64,000 nt of DNA from Hyposmocoma kahamanoa (lineage: Eukaryota; Arthropoda; Insecta; Lepidoptera; Cosmopterigidae): contig NW_020654289.1 of NCBI RefSeq assembly GCF_003589595.1, forward strand, positions 8,888,730-8,952,729, written 5' to 3'. How positions within the stretch are numbered: position 1 is the stretch's first letter; each line of letters begins with the position of its first letter. Below, piece after piece: positions 1 to 10,449 of the stretch. A model generated the notes under the pieces. That model was given only the letters and a program-made list of their open reading frames with translations, had not been told where the DNA came from and ran no database searches. The translations under genes and the position numbers were made by a program.

Positions 1-786
1 TCCTGGACAGTTCATTATTACTGGCCGTCCATGATTACATATGTGATACTGATTGCAATTTCCATGAGCTACAAGTGTACCGTCAGACCCATCAGCAGCG
101 CAAATTTCAGGGGCTTCGTCAGGATTACAGTTACAATCGCCGTTGCTGTCTTCATCGTCATTACTGTTATTATTGTCGTCGTTTTCACAATCTGGAATTA
201 CCCTTTCACCACAATCTACATTCTCGGGCCAGTCGCACTGTTCGGTATTAGAATTGTACAATAAGGTACCTGGACAATTCATTATTACTGGCCGTCCATG
301 ATTGCATATGTTATACTGATTGCAGTTCTCGTGAGCTACAAGTGTGCCGTCAGATCCTTCAGTGGCACAAATGTCAGGGGCTTCGTCAGGGTTGCAGTTG
401 CAGGAGCCACTACTGTTTCCGTTGTCATTGCTATTATTTTCTTCACTGCAGTTTTCACTGTTTTCACAAGATTCGGGGATAACTCTGTCTCCGCATTCTA
501 CATTTTGTGGCCAATCACACCATTCGCGATGGGAGTTGTACAACAAGTTAGCAGGACACTTTATAGCGATGGCTTGACCGTGGGAGCATTGATAATACTG
601 ATTGCAATTTTCGTGAGCTATAAATGTACCTTCAGGTGCACTGGCACAAATTCTAGAGGCTGTACTGCCAATTCCATGGTCGTTATGGAAATTATCAAAA
701 TTATTTCTTGTATTCGTAACAGTAGCGCTAGTGTATGCTAGAATACAGATTAGTATTAAAGTGTTACCTGGAACAAAAAATAGCAT
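1..786 (-). CDS. Peritrophin-A-type chitin-binding protein, 5' part (partial)
   Basis: The minus strand is open from an ATG at 786-784 to the left edge (262 codons) and the gene continues outside the window. A hydrophobic stretch at residues ~8-20 looks like a signal peptide. Three CBM14/peritrophin-A repeats follow, each with the core HENCNQYxxCxHG and then CPxxLLYNSxxxxCDWPxxVxCG; the third is cut by the edge. Repeats are separated by Asn/Asp/Ser-rich linkers and a CNCNPDEAP motif. Repeats 2 and 3 are nearly identical at DNA level, which suggests recent internal duplication. Known role of the family: secreted proteins that bind chitin in the peritrophic matrix or cuticle. The start is uncertain: the T-rich run ending in CAG just inside the ATG could be a 3' splice site, in which case the exon begins near 771 and the initiator lies upstream. 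Open frames on the plus strand here are antisense shadows. Confidence 0.85.
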   Translation of the reverse strand, partial: MLFFVPGNTLILICILAYTSATVTNTRNNFDNFHNDHGIGSTASRICASAPEGTFIAHENCNQYYQCSHGQAIAIKCPANLLYNSHREWCDWPQNVECGDRVIPESCENSENCSEENNSNDNGNSSGSCNCNPDEAPDICATEGSDGTLVAHENCNQYNICNHGRPVIMNCPGTLLYNSNTEQCDWPENVDCGERVIPDCENDDNNNSNDDEDSNGDCNCNPDEAPEICAADGSDGTLVAHGNCNQYHICNHGRPVIMNCPG

Positions 787-3700
787 CTCGTAAAACACAC
801 ATCGAAACTCTTTCTCTGTACCTCAAAACGAATAACTTTTTATAGAAATTAGTGGAAAAAAAAATCTCCACATACAAGCTTTTATTCGCTACGATTCTCT
901 GTGAATTTACATATTTGGGAGCACATTTACACTAAATTTAACAATAGTTGTTAATGTCATGCCTACAATAAACACCTTTTTTGAAAAAGTTGGCGTCGAC
1001 TCTTTCGATAATCATTACATAGGTACATTGCCGCTTTATTCATCGCTCCGTAAGTCGCAATTTTTTGTAAAAATGATGGTTCTATTATCTCAAATTAAGA
1101 TTTTTATTATTCAATAACTATACGAAAGCATTTTGGAAAATGGCTTCCAGCGTTACAAATTCGCAATGGTCTTAGTTCAGAGGGGTGTTCAAAGTTTGCG
1201 CGTACCTACATTGTGTCTTGTGGGTATCCAACACAAGACACTGTACGCGAAAACCTTGAACGCCCCTCTGAACGCACCGTTGCGAATTTGTGGCCTAAGT
1301 GGGTAAAAAGGATCGTTAAAATTGATACGATAAATCGTATTTCGTAAGTCCATTGATTTAAAACCTAATTTATACAATGTGTTGATTTGAATTCACATAT
1401 TTACAGAGGTCATTCTAAAACCCAAATTAAGGAAACCCAAATCACTAAAAAAAATCGAAATAAAAAATCCTATACTTATTCTTTATTTAATTGCGGAAAA
1501 CATCGATTCGCAACCACGGATCCAAAGGTCATTGACTTGCACGACACGTGTTGTTAAACTTATAGCGCAGCCGGAGGAACCGAGGAAAATATTGCTGTCT
1601 CTTTCTCTCTCAAACGCAGCGCACGCGCCTGCCCTAGTGCACTCGCTTACGCATAAGGACAAAATGGGAGTTTTCTAGAGAGACTTCTAGTAATATATTA
1701 GCTAGTCTCTCACGAAATGCCACGTGGCTTGTCATGTAAACAAGAGTTAGTGCAAAAAAGAACCGCTACCAGGTTCACCAGAACTTGCATTATCGTAAAG
1801 TACAAGTGCGTGACTATTCTTAAAGCATGATGTGAAACGTGTTGTTTACGTGGAGGAGGAGATTATGAGTGTTAAAGAATTGCGTGGAAAAATCGTCTCT
1901 GCTTTCAAAGTTGTAAAGTCAAATGTGCTAAATTGCAACAAAACTCACGTACAAATCTTCACATAGCTGCTGGTGGCTCCGGTACGGAGGCAGCCACCCG
2001 GTGTGGAGCTAAATACTTCTAGCAATACTTTCATGTAACCTAAAGTTGGTAAGTGCCAAATGTAAGTAACAAAAAAACTTTTCTCAGTCAACTTTTCTAA
2101 TGAATGTAAATAATTAATAAATTATAACAATCATAATTAAAAAACAGGGAAATGAAAGCTCGAGAAATATTACGTATCGCACGGTGAAGCGAATGGCGGG
2201 GTCACTGCCCTCGCGCGGTGCATACGATTTAGGAACAATTTTGCAAAACTTTACCAGATACAATTAGTCAGAATATTGAACAGAATATTTTTGATGATTT
2301 AGTATTATTTCTATTATTAATTTATAAATATGGCTAGAATGCAAGTCAACACCTGTGTGTTAATATAGTGTTATTATGATACCTATATTGTGTATATTTT
2401 TTTAAGAAATAGATTTCTCAAATGGCGCTTCGGCAAAAAATTGTTAAAAACCAAAAACTAAGATTTGCATCAAGCATATACAAAAATTCGTAAAGTCCGT
2501 TGCTTCGTTCCGTGGCTTAGTTGGCATAGCGTCTGCCACGGTTTGCTAATAATTAATACAAAAATTACTTTGTTTATGAATTGAGCGGCAATTAAGGTTT
2601 AATAACTGAGTGTTTAAATAATGAATATACATTCATATATTGTACAATAGCGACAAAAACAATTGTAAGCGACAAAAACTGATTAGGCTTTACATTCATA
2701 GCTCAAAAACAATTACGTTACGAGCGTACTTACCAGTCATGTTGTATCGTAGGTATACCTCATGTCTTATTGTAAATTACGTACCAAAAGTGACAGATAT
2801 AAAAACACTGGTTCACTATTTATACCTTGCGACGCGTTGAAACAGATTAAATCGATTAAAATTATCGCCATCATAAGATGTCCTTTAACAGATAATATGA
2901 AATAAAAAGCCATTTTATACATATTTTTATGGTGAAAGATTAAAATAATTGGCAAAGAGTAAGTAAGTTTACTTAAAGTTCAAGATAGTAATAGACATAC
3001 TGTCTGTTTCAATGTTTTGTTTTTATTTTTTATCATTCCGGGATTTTAGAGAGAGGTGTTCGCTAAAATCTACTCTATGTTTATTATGCATACAATTAGA
3101 TTGCACAACGATAACATTAAAAACGTGAAAATATTTACGACTGTTGCTGGTACCTGAAAATAAATACTTCCAAATAGGATCAATATCTTTAATGTTATTT
3201 ATCAAAAATCGAATCATAGCTATAATTTATATCATCAACAGTAACAACAACTCTAAAGAGATTTATAAATCGAAGTTTGCGTTCGACTAAGCAAAAATGG
3301 CGACCAGCTAAGCAAGTGTTTCGTATATACTAAACGACCTTTGTTGGCAAGTAATTACGAAGTATACTGGGTTGAGAGTTTATCGACTATAGTTTTTTCT
3401 TACTAAGTTTAATTTAATTTCTTGCTTAAACTTAGCTTGCTTATTCGAAGTCAAAGTTCGTTTTATAAAACTCAGCCTTAGACTACTCGTCGCTAATGCT
3501 GAATAAAGTGCAATTATATCTCAGTTACCTAACGCATACTAATGTGAGTTGTTGTTTTGATATGGACATTTGCGATGAGAAGGTTGTGAAGATTTTTTAC
3601 ATCCCTAAATAGTGGTAACGCTAACATCAGTTTTGACATCAATATTCGTGTAGTCAGTCAGAGAGTCAGAGTCAGTTAGAGTTCTTTAAAATTCTATTGC

Positions 3701-4082
3701 ATTTTTTTGCATTGATGAGGTTTCTTATAGACACTTGTTTGTCTCAAAGGCTACAATGAACTTACTTACAGGAATAATACGCATCTTATCATTTAATGGT
3801 AATCATTTAAATAGTCATCGATTAAAATCCAATTTAATGATAAAGGCTGTTGTTGCAAGCGGAATAATAACGTAGGTCAAGTACACCGCAGTTCAATGAC
3901 TTTACTCGCTTCTTTAATAAATTGTTTGTTCCCTGTCGGTTAGAGAACTGTGGATAACGTTGCTATTCACCAGATTAACCTACATTGTACATTAGAGGAC
4001 GTCATTGGCCACATACGTTAAGGTATTGCACATCTGTGTTCGCGAGGTACTCTTTTTCATGACTACACTGACCGATAGTCGG
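787..4082. other. Intergenic region, no gene seen
   Basis: AT-rich DNA with many stops in all frames. It contains the foldback element at 1156-1290 and a GC-richer patch near 1560-1660. A 33-codon frame starts at 1865 after a purine run, with no recognisable motif. An imperfect hairpin lies near 1970-2010, and a short fragment resembling the head of a tRNA-derived SINE lies near 2497-2545. Nothing else can be supported. Confidence 0.5.
1156..1290. repeat. Foldback (snap-back) MITE-like element
   Basis: Two arms of roughly 60 bases form an inverted repeat. CAAATTCGCAA at the left pairs with TTGCGAATTTG at the right, and TTCAGAGGGG pairs with CCCCTCTGAA. The arms differ by scattered substitutions and a few indels and are separated by about 10 bases. 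It has no coding capacity. The structure fits a small palindromic non-autonomous DNA transposon. Confidence 0.7.
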
Positions 4083-4305
4083 GTAAATAAATAAATAATA
4101 ACGCGCATACTCAACATAGCCCCGCACTAGGGAAACCCTGTGTCGCGGGTGCCATGGACACACACATAGACAGCCACAAATTACACTCAAACTCACGAGA
4201 GAAATAAATGTACGCCATACAAATATTTCTCCCGGCCCGGGAATCGAACCTGGGACCTATGCGTGGCAGTCCGGCATGGTAACCGTTCGGCCACAGAGGC
4301 AGTTG
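4083..4305 (-). mobile_element. tRNA-derived SINE, copy 1
   Basis: On the minus strand the element begins with a tRNA-like head containing an A-box (TGGCCGAACGGTTA) and a B-box (GGTTCGATTCC). A body follows with CACAGGGTTTCCCTAGTGCGG, which is shared with the copies at 20008-20235 and 26730-26905, and then an ATT-rich tail. These pol III promoter boxes and three dispersed copies define a SINE family. It abuts a LINE-like 3' end at its right side. Confidence 0.8.
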
Positions 4306-4516
4306 AAGATGGTCAGTCTTGGACACGAGCACCTTGAGAAACCAGCATTAGACGTCTTGATGATAATTCGTCGACTCCTCGCCAGACTGTCAGAGGCAAA
4401 CCCCGAGAACATCCGAGAAGCGTAGGGATTTCGCGCCGTCTAGTCTCGCGCTCGCCTGTCCTGTCCAAGGATTTCTCGGGCGAGAAAAAGAACGTTGTCA
4501 CATTCTTGCCTAGTAT

Positions 4517-4855
4517 TTTTTTTTCGTGGGTAAGTCCTCCTAGGATTACCTCTCCGAATTATGCAGGACTTCTACCGGCTAAAACCTCACGGTGGTCTTC
4601 TCGGGTGCTCTAGTGGGAGGGATCCGGGATCGACTTTGTGCACCGGAATCCCCCCAGCATCTAGGAGGAGCTACGTCCTCCCCCTCCCCTCCTCACGACG
4701 AAGCGAACCACACCACCTCGTCGTCTTCCTCAAGGCTGCCAAACTTACATGCGAACGAAGCCTCCGCTCCGATCGCCCGCAGCGGCGAAGGTGCGTCGCT
4801 GCCGAGCGGGATTGGCCCTCTCCCGATCACGCTCGGCTATTATATATTATATATT
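4517..4855 (-). mobile_element. GC-rich LINE-like 3' end fragment
   Basis: A run of eight T at 4517-4524 (poly-A on the minus strand) is followed by a GC-rich block. Its layout resembles the 3' untranslated part of the R1-like element at 25397-26210: a poly-A end, a GAGGTTTTAG-type segment, then codons rich in Arg and Ser on the minus strand. No intact coding frame remains. Assignment to an R1-clade non-LTR retrotransposon is inference from this resemblance. Long frames on the plus strand reflect the base composition. Confidence 0.4.
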
Positions 4856-4973
4856 CCGTGACAGTCCTTAACACTCTTTTGTAGTTTGCTGCTATTCTCA
4901 TTCAACTTTTCTCACTTGTGATCCCAAAAGTAATAAATCAGGCTTGGTGCAATCTTGAAAAAGGCAGGTGCGA

Positions 4974-5008
4974 TCTGTCAACCAACGCGCTCTGCGTTGG
5001 TTGACAGA
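4974..5008. repeat. Perfect 15-bp hairpin
   Basis: TCTGTCAACCAACGC and its exact reverse complement are separated by five bases (GCTCT). It lies in otherwise AT-rich intergenic DNA. It may be the core of a foldback element; no function is inferred. Confidence 0.8.
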
Positions 5009-6486
5009 CCATACAGCCAGGCACTGTCAACGTATAAACCATGTTTCAGACATTTGCTCTTTATTCCAAAAACTTACAGACATAATAATTTAAAACGTTA
5101 GTGTAAAACTGCCGTGTGGCAAAATGGCTTATATAGTTGATAATATTTATTTTATTTTACTTTGTTTTACAGTAATTACGTACTAGTTATAGAGGTGCGA
5201 GACCTCCTGATACAAGTATTTTCATACTTAAAAGAAGGTCTCAACCTTGTATGCAATTTTGTTAATATTTGAGACGACGTAAAGTATTTTTATTTTATTA
5301 TTTTTATTTTATAGTTCAAAAGTACCTACCTACCTACTAGTACCTACTTTTTAAGTTGCATTTGAAAGAACTTTTACCAAACTCGGAACTTTATTAGATT
5401 CAGAGTTATACCTATGTTAATTTTAAATGTTCGTTCTAATTTTTATTCAGTCGTATTTGGAAAATACATTTTTCACTTCTCATGCTCTAAAAGTACGTCG
5501 TCGTAGTAAAGTAGATTGAAAAAAAAAATACCACGAAAACTTCAGAAGTTTGTTTCGTAATTTTGTTGTAGAGCATAAAAAATTTAAATATTTTTCTTAT
5601 AGCAATCGAAGTGAAAAGTAAACTTTTCACCTTAAGACTAAAATTCAATAAAGATCCTCGGAGTAATGGACTACCTCGCTAAAGTTAGAGTGCCCAACCA
5701 CAGCGGGTGTATATTAGCTCATCGGTAAAAAAATTACTTTATATCATCATCGAGATCTCATTCCTCGAAATCTCAAGGAGATCAGAAGTTATACTCAATT
5801 TTTATTTTCTAGTTTGTAATTTTATGAGGTACCTTTATAATCGAGATATTATCAAACGAGATGGGCCTTATTAAAAAAAAAATGATTTTCATTAACACGA
5901 AAATACATTCTTGCAAAAAGTGATGGGACGAACAGTGGTGTTCAGAGCTCTAAGTTGTAAAATTGGCACTGCCACTGCGCCCGTCAATCTGAAACATAAG
6001 CTAATAAGTCAAATTGCCTTTACTTAGCAATGCTACAAAGCTAATGAAGCTACGCTGCGCAATCTCGATGGTTTCTAGATGTTGCAAACAGACATGTAGA
6101 ATGTATAAAGGTGACGTTCTTGTTTTCTTTACGAGGTGTCGATTTCGTGTAAATCAAAATAATCTTTATTTCATAGGTAAGCATTATTACACTAGAAATC
6201 GTCACATTGGTTAAACTCTACCGCTCATTCGTAAGGCAGATTCCCCCAAGAAGTGTGAGCAAGAAACTCTAGGGGTTGCGCTCTTTGTAAACAACATTTG
6301 TACGCATGTAACTTGCAGAAATGGAGGTCAAATGCACACTTACATTAGAATAAAATCTGCAGCCATCGCGATATTGCCTATTCTCAAAAAATTACGTAAT
6401 ATAATTATTTTGAAACAGAATAGCAAAATTGGGAGAAAGAAATCCGTTACTTTGCAACATTTTCGTGTCTTGTTGCAAAGAAATTA
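5009..6486. other. Intergenic region with one repeat fragment
   Basis: AT-rich sequence with no plausible coding exon. The only recognisable content is a fragment of the dispersed GGGACGAA repeat at about 5920-6017 on the minus strand. Confidence 0.5.
5920..6017 (-). repeat. Fragment of dispersed GGGACGAA repeat
   Basis: On the minus strand it carries a GACGGGCGCAGTGGCAGTGCC segment and ends in TTCGTCCCATCAC. Both blocks occur in the fuller copy at 51375-51687. The middle is deleted relative to that copy. Confidence 0.6.
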
Positions 6487-6496
6487 ATTTTCGGTT

Positions 6497-6619
6497 TTAG
6501 TGAATATTTATATAAAAATACAAGTTGAAACGAGTTACTTCCTTGTGGAATGTGATGTTAGTGTCTATTTTAAGTTTGCCTGTTCTATTTTTACAGCCAT
6601 TTACCGCACATTTCGTCAT
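6497..6619 (-). pseudogene. THAP zinc-finger N-terminal fragment, copy A
   Basis: A 40-codon frame begins MTKCAVNGCKNRTGK and contains ITFHKEVTRF before a stop. The start fits the THAP C2CH finger: the first two Cys (C-x4-C) and the conserved TFH. The frame ends before the distal Cys and His of a full THAP domain, so it cannot fold as a complete finger. It is the best preserved of three related copies (6497-6619, about 6870-6982, 7025-7135). THAP domains occur in DNA-binding proteins and in P-element-type transposases; which was the source is unknown. Confidence 0.6.
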
Positions 6620-6749
6620 TTTTAGCAAAAATTTTTGAGCTGTTCGCGGTGCAATTTGACCTTGAGCACTGACAGCCCGCCCGCTCGTGTAGGCCCTTTG
6701 GGAAGCCTCTAACTTGCCTCACTTAGCGTGGGCGGGCTAGGTTTCTAAG

Positions 6750-7256
6750 CCTTAGAATAATAACGCATAGAATGATAGTTTCATATCAAACGAACTGTCA
6801 CAAGTGAGGCAAAACTCAAATTCATGTAGGCTAGTTTTAGTAGTAGGTTAATTTTCGGTTTTAGTGAATATTTATATAAAAATACAAGTTGAAACGCGTT
6901 ACTTCCTTGTGGAATGTGATGTTAGTATCTATTTTATGTTTGTCTGACGTATTTTTACACTCATTTCAGCACATTTCGTCATTGTTAGCAAAAATTCTTG
7001 ATCTGTTCGCGTTTTAGATAAAAATGACGAAATGTGCGGTAAATGAGTGTAAAAATACGTCAGACAAACATAAAATAGATACGAACATCACATTCCACAA
7101 GGAAGTAACTCGTTTCAACTTGTATTTTTTATAAATATTCACTAAAACCGAAAATTAACCTACTACTAAAACCAGTCTACATGAATTTGATTTTTGCCTC
7201 ACTTGTGACAGTTCGTTTGATATGAAACTATAATTCTATGCGTTATTATTCTAAGG
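6750..7256. repeat. Long inverted repeat carrying two THAP-fragment arms
   Basis: The left arm at 6750-6983 and the right arm at 7024-7256 are reverse complements over about 233 bases, with few differences and a spacer of about 40 bases. Each arm holds a THAP-like start. The right arm (7025-7135, plus) is open for 36 codons; the left arm (minus, ATG at 6982) is shifted by a one-base loss after TGTGC. The outer ends share CTTAGAATAATAACGCATAG. A transcript through it would form a long hairpin RNA. Confidence 0.85.
7025..7135 (+). pseudogene. THAP zinc-finger N-terminal fragment, copy C
   Basis: The frame starts MTKCAVNECKNTSDK, keeps ITFHKEVTRF and stops after 36 residues. It corresponds to only the first part of a THAP C2CH finger. 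It forms the right arm of the long inverted repeat. It is probably a non-functional gene or transposase fragment. Confidence 0.55.
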
Positions 7257-8458
7257 ATATGACTATGACCACATACTATTCCATGGACATTTGTGTGCAA
7301 ATACAAGTATAATGGGCGCCTATAATAAATATAGAGCAGAAATATTGAAAAAACGATTGACAATCGATTTTGTAACATATTAAAAAAGCTTGTTGTTAAT
7401 CGATAGTATAACTTATTAAGATATGATATAACATAGTTATAATGCCGTGAGTCCGTGAGTTAATCGTGGTCCCAATTCAGACCTATGAGCTGTTCCGAGG
7501 AAAGAATAGTTAAAAAAATATAGTCGCGTTAAGAACCTCCTCCTTTTTTTAAGTCAGTTAATTATTGCCCCGTATTATCCCTCATTTGTTAAATCGGCAT
7601 TAACAATGTAGATGTTCAAAAGTCTGTACAACCTCAAATGACTTTGGTTGATTCCGCATTACAGTGAAACTGTTTGATCAACACTTTGGAAAAAATATAT
7701 AGTAAAATTGACGATGTACACTGATAATTATACAGTGTGAAAACACGATTCCTAAAAATTTTCACGATAGAAAAAAAACACAAACTTACCTCGAACTTTT
7801 ACAAGAAAACCGCTGTATTCAATAGGTACTTTACATATACCGATGATTATGATATGAAACAGAACACGTATACGCGTACGATATACATTTTTTAAATGGC
7901 TTTAATTACGTTTGTAAGAAATAAATTCTGAAATAAAGCTAGTGTTCCTGCTACTCGACTGAAGCAAAATGAACCGTAATAGTACTGGAAAAGTTTGAAT
8001 TCGAGCAGAGGTAGTACCAACTCTCAAGTCCTGATAAAATTTTAAGCGCAATTGTTATATTTACGTAATTTGCCTATTGAAATTTTAATACGCCCGTGTA
8101 TTTCTTTTTAGTGTTTAGTAGACTGTATGAATGTGGATAGTGTCCATTAAACATGAGTGACCAACACCGAACAAAATATACCTATTTAATGAGTTCATAG
8201 CGCAGCGAGTGAAGCTTTCTTGGCGTCCACTCAAATTCCACAATTTAAGAATACGAACGGAATCACTCATAAAAAAATCAAAATCATTTTTTATTTCAGA
8301 TCATATATCCATAGATGTTAGTTACAAAAAATGTATGTTCATGACAATTATTATAACATTAAACTGAATTTAAACCATAATACGACATAAATTACGATTC
8401 AATAAATAAAAACAAATTATAAACCACATCTAATTATAAATTAAATGCAATTACACAT
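7257..8458. other. Intergenic region, almost empty
   Basis: No coding exon is visible. A terminus of the AACCTCCTCC repeat family lies at about 7521-7560. The rest is AT-rich sequence without recognisable structure. Confidence 0.5.
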
Positions 8459-8563
8459 TCATCATCATCATCATTCAGCCATACGACGCCCACTGCTGGG
8501 CATAGGCCTCCCCCAACGATCTCCACGACGATCGGTCCTGCGCTGCCCGCATCGGCTTCACAT
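8459..8563 (+). repeat. Lepidopteran CATCATCAT repeat fragment
   Basis: A (CAT)n start is followed by TCAGCCATACGACGCCCACT and GGGCATAGGCCTCCCCCAA. This block is widespread in moth and butterfly genomes (my recollection), often at LINE-type 3' ends. Only the first ~100 bases are present. Confidence 0.6.
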
Positions 8564-9044
8564 TCATTAAATTATAAATAAGGCCTCTGGAATCCATGTG
8601 AACTCGGTTCCAGCGCTTTCATGTGTCGCAAGCAGGGTACTACTAAATCAACAAGGGTTTTGAAACTATTGCACGCGACACAGACAGTCTCTTGCGTGTT
8701 ATCGCACAAAAGCTGTTTAAAAAAGCATGAAATTTGAAACTGGCATAAAAATACAAATCTACAAGTTCTAAACGAAATCTCATCAATTCTAAACGTAAAT
8801 TTTGAATTTCGAGCTTACTTTTTGAATAATTGAAGTTACAATTTTGAAATTAATGAAAAAAAATAATATATTGCAGAATTTTGTGCACGAAAATGTGGAG
8901 AACTGTAAAAAAGAAAAATAAGACAAATAACTGTGCTTTGGCAGGGAACAGATATTCCACTAGTTATTATAAAGCTACAAACTTTTGATATTTTTACCGT
9001 AATAACTAAAAACAAAATATGATATTATAATAAGAGAGACTTGC

Positions 9045-9290
9045 CCTCAAGTGGACGACCTCGGTGGTTGAACGCATTACACCGTAGTCGCTAGATGAGA
9101 AGGTCCTGGGTTCGATTCCCGGTAGGTTCAAATTAGGAAGTTAAGTTTTCTAAATTGGTCTTGATCTGGGTCTTGTGGGTAGCGCCCCGGACTGTTTTCC
9201 CTGGCAGTACAGGTACAGTACTGGCAGTTCTATAGTTTGAGACCAGGCAATTGGTGTGGTTGTCTTGCACATTATTATTATTATAGTTCA
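9045..9290 (+). mobile_element. Second tRNA-derived SINE-like element
   Basis: CCTCGGTGGTTGAACGCATT resembles a pol III A-box region and GGGTTCGATTCCCGG contains a perfect B-box about 50 bases later. An unrelated body and an (ATT)n tail near 9270-9285 follow. The spacing fits a tRNA-like head, but base pairing for a functional tRNA is absent. The body differs from the SINE at 4083-4305, so this is a separate family. Confidence 0.6.
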
Positions 9291-9354
9291 GGTCATAGTC
9301 CGCGATCTTGTCGAATGCAGGTTGGGAAGTTAACACATTTCCAAGAGTTAATAA

Positions 9355-9430
9355 CATAGGTTCTCAAACTTTTGGCTTCCCCCACATAGGCAAGATAAAA
9401 AATCCAACGCCCACCAATACAAAAAATAAT
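9355..9430 (+). repeat. hAT-like terminal fragment
   Basis: GGTTCTCAAACTTTTGGCT resembles the terminal inverted repeat of many hAT elements, which typically start CAGTGGTTCTCAAAC. Only one end is recognised. Confidence 0.35.
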
Positions 9431-9699
9431 TGAAAATACGTATTTTTTATATTAACTTAACACAAAAAATCAGAAGGAAAAAAATCTATACTCTAGCCAC
9501 ATTAGATGTAGAATAAATGTTAACAAACAAAAATATATGACGAAGCATTGCTTGAGCATTTATTCAAGTCTTAAGCATTTCGTTTATTCTTGAATAGTAC
9601 TCAGTGCTGTACTCAGCTGAACTGCACTCAAGTTTTCACTCAAGTTTGAGTTGGGATTATCCATGGTTATATCCGATTTTCATTCATTCGTTCGTATTT

Positions 9700-10449
9700 T
9701 ATTCGTATAGGCCTTCGATAGGTTTTGGCATGATAGCCTGTTAAACAAGCTTCCAGCTTACGGAATTCCTGTTAGCTTTTACACATGGATAGGCGATTTT
9801 CTGAAGGATAGGTCAATCCGAAAAGTTGTAGATGGTTAATCATCAGCTCCTCATGGTACTCAGTCATGGTCATCAGTGTACCTCAGGGATCTGCCCTCTC
9901 CGGCACTATATTCTTGCTGCTTATCAACGACCTGCTGCTGATGCCCGGTATCTTTGGGTACGCTGACGACACCACAGTGGTAGAGAGAGTTATGTGCCAG
10001 ACGCCCGAGACAACAGCGAAGAGATCCGGTGTAAACGAGAGGCGATGGTCACCCGGTTGAACCTGAGCCTGAAAGCGTCTCCCTACTGGGGAGATGCGAA
10101 CAGGGTCAGGTTTAATGCGGCTAAATCACAGGCGTGTCTTTTCACATCAAAACGGAGTCCCTTACACCTTACTCCGGTTCCTCCTTCGGTCGACTAGAAG
10201 GTCCGGAGCACTCCATTCTTATGTCGTTGATATTCTACCTATTCGCACTAAGCGCTTTGCTTTTTCATTTCTGATGCGTATGCCAAAGGAATGGAATGCT
10301 CTACGGCATCTGTATTTCCCAAAAAGTACAATTTGGGGCTATTCAAGGCTAAAGTGAATAGGCATTTTTTTAGATAAACGCCTCACATATCGCTTAACAT
10401 CAGGTGAGATTGTGGTCAAGCGAGTGTCCATTATATAGTAATAAAAAAA
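9700..10449 (+). mobile_element. Degenerate Jockey-type LINE (reverse transcriptase pieces)
   Basis: Translated pieces in shifting frames give an AFDRFWHDSLLNKLPAYG block, then VPQGSALSGTIF and a YADDTTVVE block. YADD is the reverse transcriptase catalytic motif. A later frame at 10094-10357 gives a C-terminal block with IRTKRFAFSFL and KEWNAL. The piece between the catalytic core and the C-terminus is much shorter than in an intact element, and several stops and frameshifts interrupt it. The 3' end at about 10,449 is A-rich. Assignment to the Jockey group of non-LTR retrotransposons rests on remembered similarity. Non-functional. Confidence 0.75.

Noticed and set aside
31..741. Three open frames on the plus strand over the first 740 bases (hydrophobic Ile/Val-rich proteins)
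   Set aside because: They are the antisense of the CBM14 repeats; Asn/Asp/Cys codons read as Ile/Val/Thr on the other strand. The minus strand has the conserved Cys pattern.
1865..1966. 33-codon frame after a GGAGGAGGAG run, considered as a small gene or transposase start
   Set aside because: No family resemblance and no following exon in frame.
4561..4884. 107-aa and 89-aa frames on the plus strand with Ser/Pro-rich composition
   Set aside because: Composition follows the GC-rich block; no motif, and the block fits a minus-strand LINE 3' end better.
9049..9125. Possible tRNA gene (A-box and B-box at the right spacing)
   Set aside because: The acceptor and anticodon stems do not pair; the B-box plus unrelated tail fits a SINE head.
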